Shown here: positions 1 through 8,000 of the stretch, piece by piece
Layout of the letters: every line of letters starts with the position of its first letter
How positions within the stretch are numbered: the stretch's first letter is position 1
Assembly (NCBI RefSeq): GCF_031759225.1
Contig: NZ_CP134494.1
Location: 166,001 to 230,000 of the forward strand
Source: Mesobacillus jeotgali
Lineage (GTDB): Bacteria > Bacillota > Bacilli > Bacillales > Cytobacillaceae
DNA length: 64,000 nucleotides
Direction of reading: 5' to 3'
The notes under the pieces: generated by a model
Database searches by the model: none
What the model was told of the DNA's origin: nothing
What the model saw: only the letters and a program-made list of their open reading frames with translations
Position numbers and translations under genes: made by a program

Positions 1-33
1 TTCACCAATGGATGTTAAAAACTGGTGCGCGCT

Positions 34-372
34 TTATGAGGTCTGTAAAAATTCGATCAGTTCATGATTGGGTCCTTCATAAAAGACAGTTTCCCAGCCA
101 TTATCAAGTTTATAAGGTCCTTCTGCTATTTGATTAGATCCTAGAGTGTCGATCACATGCTGTAGGTCAGATACTTCAAAACATAGATGAGCAGAGTTTG
201 TGCTATGTGGGTGACATACAAGTTCCAGTCGGAAATGGCTGGAAGCTAGGAACGCAATCTCTTCGCCCAAAAAAGAATGCCTGCTTTCCAGTTCTAGGCA
301 TAATAAGTCTGTGTAAAACTCTATCGACTCTTCAAGATTGGCGACTTCCAAGCCATAGTGATGCAGGCGCAT
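34..372 (-). CDS. VOC (glyoxalase/bleomycin-resistance) family protein
   Basis: A 112-residue protein that fits a single-chain vicinal-oxygen-chelate protein. It opens with the typical first strand and helix (LHHYGLEVANLEESIEFY), has HLCFEVSDL starting the second beta-alpha repeat near residue 82, and ends with a PNHELIEF segment that carries the usual metal-ligand Glu. The family includes glyoxalase I-type isomerases, dioxygenases and drug-binding proteins; the substrate cannot be read from sequence. An AGGAGG-type site lies just before the ATG at 372. It lies 14 bp downstream of the QueA-like gene on the same strand, so it may be the last gene of the SDR-QueA-VOC unit. Confidence 0.8.
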   Translation of the reverse strand: MRLHHYGLEVANLEESIEFYTDLLCLELESRHSFLGEEIAFLASSHFRLELVCHPHSTNSAHLCFEVSDLQHVIDTLGSNQIAEGPYKLDNGWETVFYEGPNHELIEFLQTS

Positions 373-385
373 AAAATACCTCCTA

Positions 386-1411
386 TTAAATGATTAGGTT
401 CATATCACCAAATTCGTGCCATAAATAGCCTTCTTGGATTGCCTGGTGATAGGCATGCAGCAATTGATGTTCTGGTAAAAAGGCAGTCAGCATATCCAGA
501 TGGCTGGCCTTTGGCTCGTGCAAACCAGTAATGATTCCGTCTACTATTTTTAGAGAAGATTGCTGGTTAATATATAAGTTTGTAGCACCTGAGAGTTCTC
601 CGTTTCTTGCTGCACTCTCAAGCGCACGGACGACAGTCGTCCCAACTGCGATGATTCTGTTGCCAGAAGAATGAGCCTTTAGGATTTTTTCCATTGTATG
701 TGGTGAAATGTGATACTCTTCGGGATTTTCTTTGGGATCCATATGACCCTCAAGCAAATAGCTCAGCCCTGTGTGCAATTGAATGAAATCAACTTGAATG
801 CCGTTCTTTTTCAATTGGAATAGCAGCTCCCAGCTAAACGCTCTGCCCGCAGATGGCATTTCCACAGAACCAGGGTGGGTGGCAAATACATTTTGATAGT
901 AATTGAGGTCCCATGGCTGTTCTATATATTCATACCGGATCGGTGCGCCAAGAACATAGATTAAATTTAATAACTCACTCCCATTTTTATTGAATTTAAT
1001 CGTCTTCAAAGGGGAAGACTCCTTCTCAGCAATCACCGTAGCCGTTAATTTTTCTGAAAAGCGCAGAGTATCACCCACTCTGACAGGATTTGCTATGATG
1101 AAAGCTTCCCAAGTGTCATCAAAAATTCTTCTAGCTAAACGTATTTCCACTCTGTTAGAAATTTGAACACCGCTTCTTAACCATCTACTTTGTAACGAAG
1201 CAGGGATGGTGCGGCTGTTATTTAAAATGATCAAATCTCCAGGCTGAAGGAAAAGGGGGAGATTAAAAAAACGATCGTGTTTAATATCGCCCGTTTTTCG
1301 GTTCAGTGTCATCATCCTAACTTGATCTCTTCTTAATCCTCTTTTTTCCGGAGGAAGGTTCGCATTCAGGTTTTCAGGCAGAAAAAAATCCAGTGCACTT
1401 GTTTCCATCAC
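386..1411 (-). CDS. QueA-like S-adenosylmethionine:tRNA ribosyltransferase-isomerase paralogue
   Basis: 341 residues, the full length of QueA, which transfers the ribosyl part of SAM to 7-aminomethyl-7-deazaguanine in tRNA during queuosine synthesis. Family landmarks are visible: PGDLIILNNSRTIPASL (family: PGDxLVxNDTRVxPARL) near residue 57, HPGSVEMPSAGRAF (family: GSVAAPTAGLHF) near 178, and IIAVGTTVVRALESAA near 254. Several highly conserved residues are changed (APTAGLHF to MPSAGRAF), so it is a diverged paralogue rather than the usual queA. No tgt or other queuosine gene lies nearby. It overlaps the SDR gene by 4 bp, which implies translational coupling. A changed substrate is possible; the family assignment is secure and the reaction is not. 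Confidence 0.82.
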   Translation of the reverse strand: MMETSALDFFLPENLNANLPPEKRGLRRDQVRMMTLNRKTGDIKHDRFFNLPLFLQPGDLIILNNSRTIPASLQSRWLRSGVQISNRVEIRLARRIFDDTWEAFIIANPVRVGDTLRFSEKLTATVIAEKESSPLKTIKFNKNGSELLNLIYVLGAPIRYEYIEQPWDLNYYQNVFATHPGSVEMPSAGRAFSWELLFQLKKNGIQVDFIQLHTGLSYLLEGHMDPKENPEEYHISPHTMEKILKAHSSGNRIIAVGTTVVRALESAARNGELSGATNLYINQQSSLKIVDGIITGLHEPKASHLDMLTAFLPEHQLLHAYHQAIQEGYLWHEFGDMNLII

Positions 1412-2130
1412 AATCCCTCCTCTGATTGAGCTTCAAAGCGTTGTCCATTAATTCCTTTGGCCTTATCCGATGCTAAGTGAAGAAAAATGTCCACGACATC
1501 CTCAGGTTTTGCCAAAGGGTAATCGCAATCAGGAACAGCTAATTGGTGCATTTCAGTGTCCATCTCGCCGGGATCTATCATATTTACACGAACATTGGTA
1601 TCACTTAACTCATCTGCCCAAGTTTGTGTAAGGCCCTCAACAGCAAATTTTGAAATCCCATACGCTCCCCAGCCAGCATAGCCAACATGGCCAGCCTCAG
1701 ACGTTACATTGATGATGGAGCCTTCATTACGCTCAAGCATGATTGGGATGACTCTCTGGCTAACTAGAAAGGCGGACACTACATTCACTCGTAACACCTC
1801 TGCAAAATCCTCTTGAGGATAATCCAGGAGAAGCGGCATTGGGCCAGGACCTAATATGGAAGCATTATTAATCAACACATCGATTTGCCCATAAACTTCC
1901 TGAGTTAAAGCTACGAAACGCTCCACATCTCCTGGCTGTGAGACATCCGCTCGTATTGCCAAAACTTCAGCACCTAAACCCTCGGCTTCGCGTTTTACTT
2001 TCTCCAGGTCTTTTTCAGACCTTGAGCAGATCGCAAGTCTTGCTCCTTTCTTCGCAAAAGCGATTGTTAATGCTTTTCCTAAACCTTTAGAGGCACCAGT
2101 TATCATCACTACTTTTTTATTCATTTTCAA
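1408..2130 (-). CDS. SDR family NAD(P)-dependent oxidoreductase
   Basis: 240 residues with the classical short-chain dehydrogenase pattern: nucleotide-binding TGASKGLG near residue 11, NNAS near 87, catalytic Ser in INVTSEAGHVG near 141, and YGISK (catalytic Tyr and Lys) near 157. It should use NAD(P)(H) on an unknown alcohol, ketone or sugar. AAGGAG is 6 nt before a TTG at 2130 and 12 nt before an in-frame ATG at 2124; spacing favours the TTG. Its end overlaps the start of the QueA-like gene by 4 bp, so the two are co-translated. The link to a QueA paralogue suggests a shared, unknown modified-nucleoside or sugar pathway, but that is inference. Confidence 0.85.
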   Translation of the reverse strand: MKMNKKVVMITGASKGLGKALTIAFAKKGARLAICSRSEKDLEKVKREAEGLGAEVLAIRADVSQPGDVERFVALTQEVYGQIDVLINNASILGPGPMPLLLDYPQEDFAEVLRVNVVSAFLVSQRVIPIMLERNEGSIINVTSEAGHVGYAGWGAYGISKFAVEGLTQTWADELSDTNVRVNMIDPGEMDTEMHQLAVPDCDYPLAKPEDVVDIFLHLASDKAKGINGQRFEAQSEEGL

Positions 2131-2309
2131 TCATCTCTCCTTATTTGCTTGTTGTATTAAGCATAAAAGGAATTAACAAAATTTCCCTCAGGAGAAAGCT
2201 TGAACTTTTTCTACAACTTTAGGATGAGAAAAGGGAGAAATCATCTGAATTTCTGGGGTTAACCATAGGGGCTTTTATCAAGAGGAGAGACTTTGTGCCA
2301 GCGTAAAGC

Positions 2310-2342
2310 AAAAAGACGGAGGGAATGGTGCATTCCTCCGTC
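2310..2342 (-). terminator. Rho-independent terminator of the acidic-protein gene
   Basis: GACGGAGG with a following AATG pairs with CATTCCTCCGTC around a tiny loop, and an A-run on the plus strand (a U-run on the minus strand) follows. It sits just past the stop of the gene ending at 2350. Confidence 0.8.
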
Positions 2343-2349
2343 TTCTGTA

Positions 2350-3051
2350 TTAATCGTCGTATCCTTGCATGGAATCCATATGGCTGGCAATCATGGCGAT
2401 GATGGTAGGGGCCTCTTCTTTGGTAAAAATGAAGTTCGTTTCGTCTTTGACCATTTCATCATCTTCAGTCCAAATCCGGTTGATGCGGCGAAGGACTCCG
2501 TCACCTGTATCCTGGACAAGTCCAAACTGATAGGTCACTTCCACATCATCTTCCATCAGGAAGGCTGTAACCTCGGGGGTTTCCCACTCGACGTCGATTT
2601 CCTCGAGGATATCATCCTCATCTATCAGCTCCGCCACATATAGCTCATCATCTTCATCAATTCCGTCATCTTCATAATATACAGTGTCGTCATCTTCCGT
2701 TGCATAAACGACATCGAGATCGTCTTCATCGTCGTTTATGTAATCGTGGAAGCCCTGGTGAACCGCATCGACAATATCATCAGTATCTGAAAGAATGACA
2801 CGTGCTGGCTGCCCTAGGTCTTCATCAATGGTTTCCGTATAAAACTCCTCATTATGCGGGTCAAAGTATAATATATAGAAATAATCTCTCTCGCCATCAT
2901 CATAGTCCACAAAGAACTGAATCCGCGGATGTTTCGCGCCTCTCTCAACAGCCATCTGGCCTTCCTGATCATATTTTTCGCAAATAGACTCAAGATGGTC
3001 CTGCAGCTCTCCAACTACCCGATCAAACCATTCCATAGACATAGAAATCAT
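2350..3051 (-). CDS. Highly acidic protein of unknown function
   Basis: I do not recognise this protein. It has 230-233 residues and is very rich in Asp and Glu, with runs such as DEDDLD and EDDGIDEDDE in the middle third (about residues 105-150). It has no signal peptide and no membrane segment. The N-terminal third has an aromatic strand pattern (FFVDYDDGERDYFYILYFD) and the C-terminal third has YQFGLVQDTGDGVLRRINRI, so there may be two small beta-rich domains joined by an acidic linker. AAAGGGAT overlaps the first ATG at 3051, so the third codon group, ATG at 3042, is the more likely start. Probably monocistronic, with its own terminator. Confidence 0.65.
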   Translation of the reverse strand: MISMSMEWFDRVVGELQDHLESICEKYDQEGQMAVERGAKHPRIQFFVDYDDGERDYFYILYFDPHNEEFYTETIDEDLGQPARVILSDTDDIVDAVHQGFHDYINDDEDDLDVVYATEDDDTVYYEDDGIDEDDELYVAELIDEDDILEEIDVEWETPEVTAFLMEDDVEVTYQFGLVQDTGDGVLRRINRIWTEDDEMVKDETNFIFTKEEAPTIIAMIASHMDSMQGYDD

Positions 3052-3160
3052 CCCTTTCTCTGTATTCTCGATTAGCTTGCCCTAAGATGAACATTTTTTG
3101 TGTTAGTAAATTAGAGGAAATGGAGTTGGCGCCTAGCCTGAGGCAAAGAGAGTAGACAAA

Positions 3161-3368
3161 AGCGTCTGCATTGCCTGAAAATGAGTGAATGAAGCTTAAA
3201 CGGTAAAAGGAGAGCGTCTGCATTGCCCGAAAAGGCGGAAACGAAGCCCGAATGGTAAAAGGAGAGCGTCTGCATTGCCCGAAAATGTGGAATTGAAGCT
3301 CAAACGGTAAAAGGAGAGCGTCTGCATTGCCCGAAAATGCGGAATCGGAGCCAAAACGGTAAAAGGAG
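3161..3368. repeat. Tandem array, four copies of a 52-bp unit
   Basis: Copies start at 3161, 3213, 3265 and 3317, exactly 52 bp apart. Each opens AGCGTCTGCATTGCC, runs through a variable middle (CGAAAATGCGGAAT...) and ends CGGTAAAAGGAG. The first copy has the most differences. The array fills most of the 400-bp gap (3052-3450) between the acidic-protein gene and the endonuclease gene. I see no coding potential. Confidence 0.85.
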
Positions 3369-3411
3369 CTCCTTCATTGCATCAATATCTCATTTCTCTT
3401 CCAAAACACGC

Positions 3412-3445
3412 AATAAAACCGCCTGCAATCAAAGTCCAGGCGGTT
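3412..3445 (-). terminator. Terminator of the protease-endonuclease operon
   Basis: AACCGCCTG pairs perfectly with CAGGCGGTT across an 11-nt loop; on the minus strand the stem is followed by TTTTATTG. It follows the stop of the endonuclease gene at 3451. Confidence 0.75.
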
Positions 3446-3450
3446 CTCTC

Positions 3451-4224
3451 CTATAAGCCGAGCATGTCTCTAGCTTTGTCCGGGAAATCAATAAAAGGGT
3501 TTCGGTTTCCCTGCAGCTCCTGGATTGCGGCATTCCGATGCTTTTCATATAGCGTAACAGGATGTTCGATATGCCATTTCAGCAGAAGCTCGAAATTCAT
3601 TTGATCATAAAGACGGATGACATCCCTATATCTTAAAGCGAAATAAAATACAGCTCTCGCAACAATACCCTTCCCATATTCGGGTTCGAATTTCCCTGCT
3701 TCCACCATGCCACAGCCAGACCTTATGCCTGAAGCAGCTAGCTCAGGTTCATAGGATGAGAAATCGTGATAAGGGTGATTGCTTCTCATGCTGTTGCATG
3801 CTGGTTCGCAGGCAAACAAGTGGTGGAGGTCGCCCCGCATTGGCTCCTCACCATTAAACCAGGATTGGGGCACTACATGTTCGGTATTAAAAAGAGAGTC
3901 AGAAGTGGCTGTAAAGCCTCCTTGCCTCAAAGTATCCAAAATTCGCAAATCTTCCTCAATCACCTCAACAGGATCAAGGTCCTGTCCGGAATACAGGCTC
4001 TTCAGTTGAAGGTTCTCCTGCAAGTCCACCCATGGATAAACATAGTCATGCGGCGAATATCTTAAATGGGAGGAGTGGGTCCGGACCAGTAGCGAATGCA
4101 GCTCTTCTGGGCAGAAAACAGCGTCACAATAATATTCATCACGCATTTTCGCGTCCAGTTCAGCATCATAATACGCTTTATTCTCAATGTTATGAATGTA
4201 AGCTTCACTAGCTGACAGGATCAT
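3451..4224 (-). CDS. Endonuclease I family nuclease (EndA/BsnB-like), no signal peptide
   Basis: 257 residues of the endonuclease I family, metal-dependent non-specific DNases with a beta-beta-alpha metal site. The core is visible: NTEHVVPQSW at 113-122 (catalytic His in EHVVPQS), GDLHHL at 131-136, and Asn in CEPACNSMRSNHPY near 144. Secreted family members carry signal peptides; this one starts directly with a charged helical region, so it is predicted to be cytoplasmic. Its ATG overlaps the stop of the intracellular protease gene by 4 bp, so the two are made together. The pairing suggests breakdown of cell contents, for instance during mother-cell lysis or stress; that is inference. Confidence 0.82.
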   Translation of the reverse strand: MILSASEAYIHNIENKAYYDAELDAKMRDEYYCDAVFCPEELHSLLVRTHSSHLRYSPHDYVYPWVDLQENLQLKSLYSGQDLDPVEVIEEDLRILDTLRQGGFTATSDSLFNTEHVVPQSWFNGEEPMRGDLHHLFACEPACNSMRSNHPYHDFSSYEPELAASGIRSGCGMVEAGKFEPEYGKGIVARAVFYFALRYRDVIRLYDQMNFELLLKWHIEHPVTLYEKHRNAAIQELQGNRNPFIDFPDKARDMLGL

Positions 4225-5186
4225 ATCGCATCCATGACCATCGTTTTAAAGCTCTGGTCAAAGATTTCTGCCAGGTGCTCAGGAACAGTCAGGTATACGA
4301 GTCCATTGCCTTCGAGCTTTGGCGAATTGCCGAGTGGCACCGTCCGCTTGACCAGCTGTGCGTACAACTCAGGTTCTGTCAGCTCTCGTTCAAAGTGGGC
4401 TTTGGCATATGTCTTGATCAAAGCCAGTGCGCCGGATACGTGCGGAGCAGCCATAGAAGTACCGCTCAAGGTCGCATATTTTCCGTTCAGATAAGTTGAA
4501 GTGATCCGCTCACCTGGGGCCACGACATCTATTTCATTATGTGAGTTGGTAAAATCGGATGAACCTCGTTCAAGGTTCACTGCCCCCACACTGATGACTT
4601 CGTTATAAGCACCAGGGTAGGCAAATTCATTGGTAGAATCATCGCCATCACCTTCATTGCCAGCGGCACAGACGACAAGGATATTCTTTTTTACAGCGGC
4701 TTGGATCGCCTCATGCAATTCGGGGACGTCAGCTGGTCCGCCGAGCGACATAGAGATAATATCGGCTTCCTGCTCAATAGCATAATAAATTCCATTGATA
4801 ATCCATTCATATTTTCCTGAACCGGCTTTGTTCAAGACTTTGACAATCAGCAGGCCAGCCTCTGGTGCAACACCGATGACACCTGCCTCATTTTCCTGTG
4901 CGGCAATTGTGCCAGCCACATGTGTACCATGACCATTATAATCGGTATAGAGATCAGGATTGCCTCGGTCATCATCTGTAAAATTCCTGCCGCCAATGAT
5001 TCGGTCTTTTAAATCAGTGTGTGTTGTTTCACAGCCTGTATCCAATACAGCAACTTTCATTCCCTTTCCTTTTGTCTCGTTCCAAAGCCTGGGTGCCTGA
5101 ATCAGCTCAACACCTTTTGGCACCTCCATGATTTCCTCAGATTCTGCAATCACGGTATAAGGGATAACGCGAACACCTTGCTCCAT
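4221..5186 (-). CDS. isp: Intracellular subtilisin-type serine protease
   Basis: 321 residues, the normal size of Bacillus intracellular serine proteases. There is no signal peptide. A short N-terminal extension contains VIPY at residues 7-10, matching the LIPY-type inhibitory propeptide of this group. The S8 catalytic triad is Asp49 (VAVLDTG), His86 (NGHGTHVAG) and Ser244 (SGTSMAAPH), with oxyanion Asn177 (AAGNEGD). These enzymes turn over cytoplasmic proteins in stationary phase and sporulation after removal of the propeptide. A strong AAGGAGGG site precedes the ATG. It is the first gene of a two-gene unit with the endonuclease. B. subtilis ispA is the nearest known example, but orthology is not proven. 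Confidence 0.9.
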   Translation of the reverse strand: MEQGVRVIPYTVIAESEEIMEVPKGVELIQAPRLWNETKGKGMKVAVLDTGCETTHTDLKDRIIGGRNFTDDDRGNPDLYTDYNGHGTHVAGTIAAQENEAGVIGVAPEAGLLIVKVLNKAGSGKYEWIINGIYYAIEQEADIISMSLGGPADVPELHEAIQAAVKKNILVVCAAGNEGDGDDSTNEFAYPGAYNEVISVGAVNLERGSSDFTNSHNEIDVVAPGERITSTYLNGKYATLSGTSMAAPHVSGALALIKTYAKAHFERELTEPELYAQLVKRTVPLGNSPKLEGNGLVYLTVPEHLAEIFDQSFKTMVMDAI

Positions 5187-5443
5187 ATCTTTCCCTCCTT
5201 AGAGATAAAATTGAAGCGAGTTCTAGTTGTGTTAATAAGTCTAACAATTCTGACTATTAATTAAAAGGACCGATAGTAGGGGATTTGCTAGAAATTAATA
5301 ACCATAATTGGGTATTTCATCCTAATGGATTTACCTTGATATTATTCAGTAAACGACTGAGAAAACTGGAAAAGGAATCGTCCATGTTGATTGCATTACA
5401 CCCATCCACAGGTTGAACACTACTTCCTAAGGGGTGAAATACT

Positions 5444-5887
5444 TTGAACGTCGTAACGACATTTGTAGATAAAAGAAAGCAAAAACAAGTGAAGTATGAG
5501 CGGGCGATGCTCCGTGAATTATCAATCAACATCCTGCAGGCCAGGGTGAAACAATATTTTGGCTCATCAAGGCTAACCTCGAACCTGATCATGAATTCAG
5601 GAATAGAAGAGGCTTGTTATGATGTAGCGATAGAAGCGTATTTACTCGGCGCCAAATTCAGCCGTTTTGGATATTTCGGAGAACCACTGGAGGCGGTTAA
5701 ACCTCGCTGCGAAAAAGAAGAGCGTCATCTGATAGACACCTTGTATAACTTTTTCCTTTTTTGGGGGAAAGGGGAAGAGGGAGTTGGTTCAGAGGAGCTA
5801 TATTACTTATGCGAGCAATATTGTGACAGCTGGTGGAGAGAAGGATTCATGAAGGGTGAAAAGAAATATAAGCTGAGGCTGCATTAA
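5444..5887 (+). CDS. ybaK: DUF2521 family protein (YbaK-like)
   Basis: 147 residues, mostly helical, starting at a TTG with AAGGGGTG 7-8 nt upstream. The sequence (ANYLLGAKFSR-like helix, ending GFMKGEKKYKLRLH) and its place directly before cwlD match YbaK of B. subtilis, a protein of unknown function. There is no signal peptide or membrane segment. The gap to cwlD is 76 bp, without a terminator that I can see, so both may share a transcript. Confidence 0.75.
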   Translation: MNVVTTFVDKRKQKQVKYERAMLRELSINILQARVKQYFGSSRLTSNLIMNSGIEEACYDVAIEAYLLGAKFSRFGYFGEPLEAVKPRCEKEERHLIDTLYNFFLFWGKGEEGVGSEELYYLCEQYCDSWWREGFMKGEKKYKLRLH

Positions 5888-5963
5888 GAGCGATAGTTCT
5901 AAACCGCCGACCTGTCCCATATAGTTTATTATCAGGGACTAGCTGGGGAGGATGGAATAGAAC

Positions 5964-6680
5964 ATGCTGAAGAAAATAAAAATTGGATTATTCGCAGCCG
6001 GCCTTGCTGTGCTGTTCCTTATATTGCAGTATGATTTTACCGAAAATGATTCTTGGGAATCCTGGAACCTGCCGCTTTCGGGGAAGATCATCTATTTGGA
6101 TCCAGGGCATGGCGGGGTCGATCCTGGAGCAGGTGAGGATGAACCCTTTGAAAAAGATATCGCACTTAATGTTACATTGAAGCTGCGGGATTACCTCCAG
6201 CAGCAGGGAGCCCTCGTCATCATGACGCGAGAAACAGATATCGACCTTGCGGATAAAGGACTCAAGGGCTATAGCAAGCGGAAGGTCCAGGATTTGAAAA
6301 GGCGACTCGATTTGATCAATGAATCGGAAGCCGATTTCTTTGCAACGATACACTTGAACGCAATACCTTCGTCTAAATGGAAAGGGGCTCAAACCTTCTA
6401 CTCCACGAACTACAAAGAAAACAAGCGGGCCGCCAAACTGATCCAGGACGAATTACGCCGTAACCTTGAAAATACAGATCGAGATGCAAAGGCAGCGAAT
6501 AGTATTTATTTGCTGAAGCATACCAATAAACCAGGAGTTTTAGTCGAAATCGGATTTCTATCCAACCCCCAGGAAGCAGCAAACCTGAGAGATGAAGCAT
6601 ATCAGGAGGAAGTAGCTGCCTCGATTTACGAGGGCATGCTCCGATATTTTACAGATGAACAGAAGTTTTGGGAAAAATAA
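5964..6680 (+). CDS. cwlD: N-acetylmuramoyl-L-alanine amidase CwlD
   Basis: 238 residues. An N-terminal membrane or signal segment (about residues 5-23) precedes an Amidase_3 domain. Zinc ligands are recognisable: His in LDPGHGG near 49, Glu in the following EDEPFEKDIAL stretch, and His in ATIHLNA near 128; the catalytic Glu is in VLVEIGFLSN near 196. CwlD removes peptide side chains in spore cortex peptidoglycan so that PdaA can form muramic delta-lactam, needed for cortex hydrolysis at germination. GGGGAGGATGG precedes the ATG. It sits between ybaK and salA as in B. subtilis. Confidence 0.93.
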   Translation: MLKKIKIGLFAAGLAVLFLILQYDFTENDSWESWNLPLSGKIIYLDPGHGGVDPGAGEDEPFEKDIALNVTLKLRDYLQQQGALVIMTRETDIDLADKGLKGYSKRKVQDLKRRLDLINESEADFFATIHLNAIPSSKWKGAQTFYSTNYKENKRAAKLIQDELRRNLENTDRDAKAANSIYLLKHTNKPGVLVEIGFLSNPQEAANLRDEAYQEEVAASIYEGMLRYFTDEQKFWEK

Positions 6681-6709
6681 AGAAGGGTCATGGATCCTTC
6701 TTTTCTTTA
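6678..6709 (+). terminator. Terminator after cwlD
   Basis: AAAGAAGG pairs with CCTTCTTT around GTCATGGAT and is followed by TCTTTAT. It overlaps the cwlD stop codon. Confidence 0.75.
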
Positions 6710-6854
6710 TGGGATTTTTATTGCTTGCAAAGGCCTGAAAGAATAGATTGGAAAAAATATCTTTCAGAAATGTGTGATAGGTTTAACACTTAGGAATTTT
6801 ATCATTATGGTATACTGTCTTTGGAGATAAATTTTTACAGAGGAAGGTGTAAAT

Positions 6855-7910
6855 ATGTTAACTGAAGCTAAGGTGCGAGAAAGCTTAAAAGACATTAAGG
6901 AACCATTTTTACATAAAACACTCGAAGAGATCAATGCCATCGAAGAAATCAAGATTAAAGAAGAGAAGAACCATGTAAGCGTTAAAATAGCTATCGCGAA
7001 AACAGGTACAGCCGAGCAGCTGCAGTTGCAGACTGAAATTGTCAATATTTTAAAAGGCGCTGGAGCGGCATCTGTAGGCCTGCGCTTCTCTGAACTTCCT
7101 GCAGAAGTACTCTCTAAATTCCAGACAGCGGCTCCTGAAGAAGAGGAAGGCCTGCTTTCTCCTAATAACCAAACAACATTCATCGCAATCGCAAGCGGAA
7201 AAGGCGGAGTGGGCAAGTCAACTGTATCCGTGAACCTTGCTGTCTCTCTTGCGCGTTTAGGCAAAAAGGTCGGACTTGTGGATGCAGACATCTATGGTTT
7301 CAGTGTTCCGGACATGATGGGCATCACGAAGCGCCCGGTAGTAAGAGGAGAAAGAATCATCCCTGTTGAAAGACATGGAGTAAAAGTCATCTCTATGGGA
7401 TTCTTTGTAGAAGATAATGCACCAATCATCTGGCGGGGGCCAATGCTTGGAAAAATGCTGAACAGCTTCTTCAATGAAGTCGAGTGGGGAGAATTGGATT
7501 ACCTCCTATTGGACTTGCCTCCAGGAACAGGGGATGTGGCATTGGATGTGCACACTATGCTGCCGTCATGTAAAGAGATCATCGTCACCACCCCTCACCC
7601 AACGGCTGCATTCGTTGCTGCGCGTGCAGGTGCAATGGCCCTTAGAACAGAACATGAAATTCTTGGTGTCATCGAAAACATGTCCTACTTTGAAAGCAAG
7701 CTGACTGAGGAAAAAGAATATGTCTTTGGACAAGGCGGCGGCGAAAAGCTGGCGGACGAGCTCAATACACAGCTATTAGGAAAGCTGCCATTAGGCCAGC
7801 CGACATGGAATGAGGAAGACTTTGCTCCATCCATCTATCAGGAAGACGATAAGATTGGCGCAATTTATACGAATATTGCCCAGCAAGTCGTTCAAATGCT
7901 TGAAAAATAA
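6855..7910 (+). CDS. salA: Mrp/NBP35-type P-loop ATPase SalA
   Basis: 351 residues. The N-terminal part (1-85) is a MIP18/DUF59-like domain. The ATPase core carries the deviant Walker A motif ASGKGGVGKST near residue 114, VDADIYG near 142, and LDLPPGTGD near 220. Family members are Fe-S scaffold-type ATPases; in B. subtilis SalA represses scoC and so affects exoenzyme production. AGGAAGGTG precedes the ATG, with an extended -10 (TATGGTATACT) about 45 bp upstream. A terminator follows, so it appears monocistronic. Order relative to cwlD and gerD is conserved. Confidence 0.92.
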   Translation: MLTEAKVRESLKDIKEPFLHKTLEEINAIEEIKIKEEKNHVSVKIAIAKTGTAEQLQLQTEIVNILKGAGAASVGLRFSELPAEVLSKFQTAAPEEEEGLLSPNNQTTFIAIASGKGGVGKSTVSVNLAVSLARLGKKVGLVDADIYGFSVPDMMGITKRPVVRGERIIPVERHGVKVISMGFFVEDNAPIIWRGPMLGKMLNSFFNEVEWGELDYLLLDLPPGTGDVALDVHTMLPSCKEIIVTTPHPTAAFVAARAGAMALRTEHEILGVIENMSYFESKLTEEKEYVFGQGGGEKLADELNTQLLGKLPLGQPTWNEEDFAPSIYQEDDKIGAIYTNIAQQVVQMLEK

Positions 7911-7915
7911 TAAGA

Positions 7916-7942
7916 GAGCCTCTCCTGTATCAGGAGAGGCTC
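7916..7942 (+). terminator. Terminator after salA
   Basis: GAGCCTCTCCT pairs perfectly with AGGAGAGGCTC (11 bp, 5-nt loop). Downstream bases are A/T-rich rather than a pure T-run. It lies between the convergent salA and gerD genes. Confidence 0.75.
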
Positions 7943-8000
7943 ATTCATATTTATATTCAGATAAATCGGTTGTCGGGGCTGGTTAAAGCGACTACATTCT

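Noticed and set aside
2293..2643. 116-residue plus-strand frame
   Set aside because: Antisense to the 3' end of the acidic-protein gene and spans its terminator; a shadow of that gene's codon pattern.
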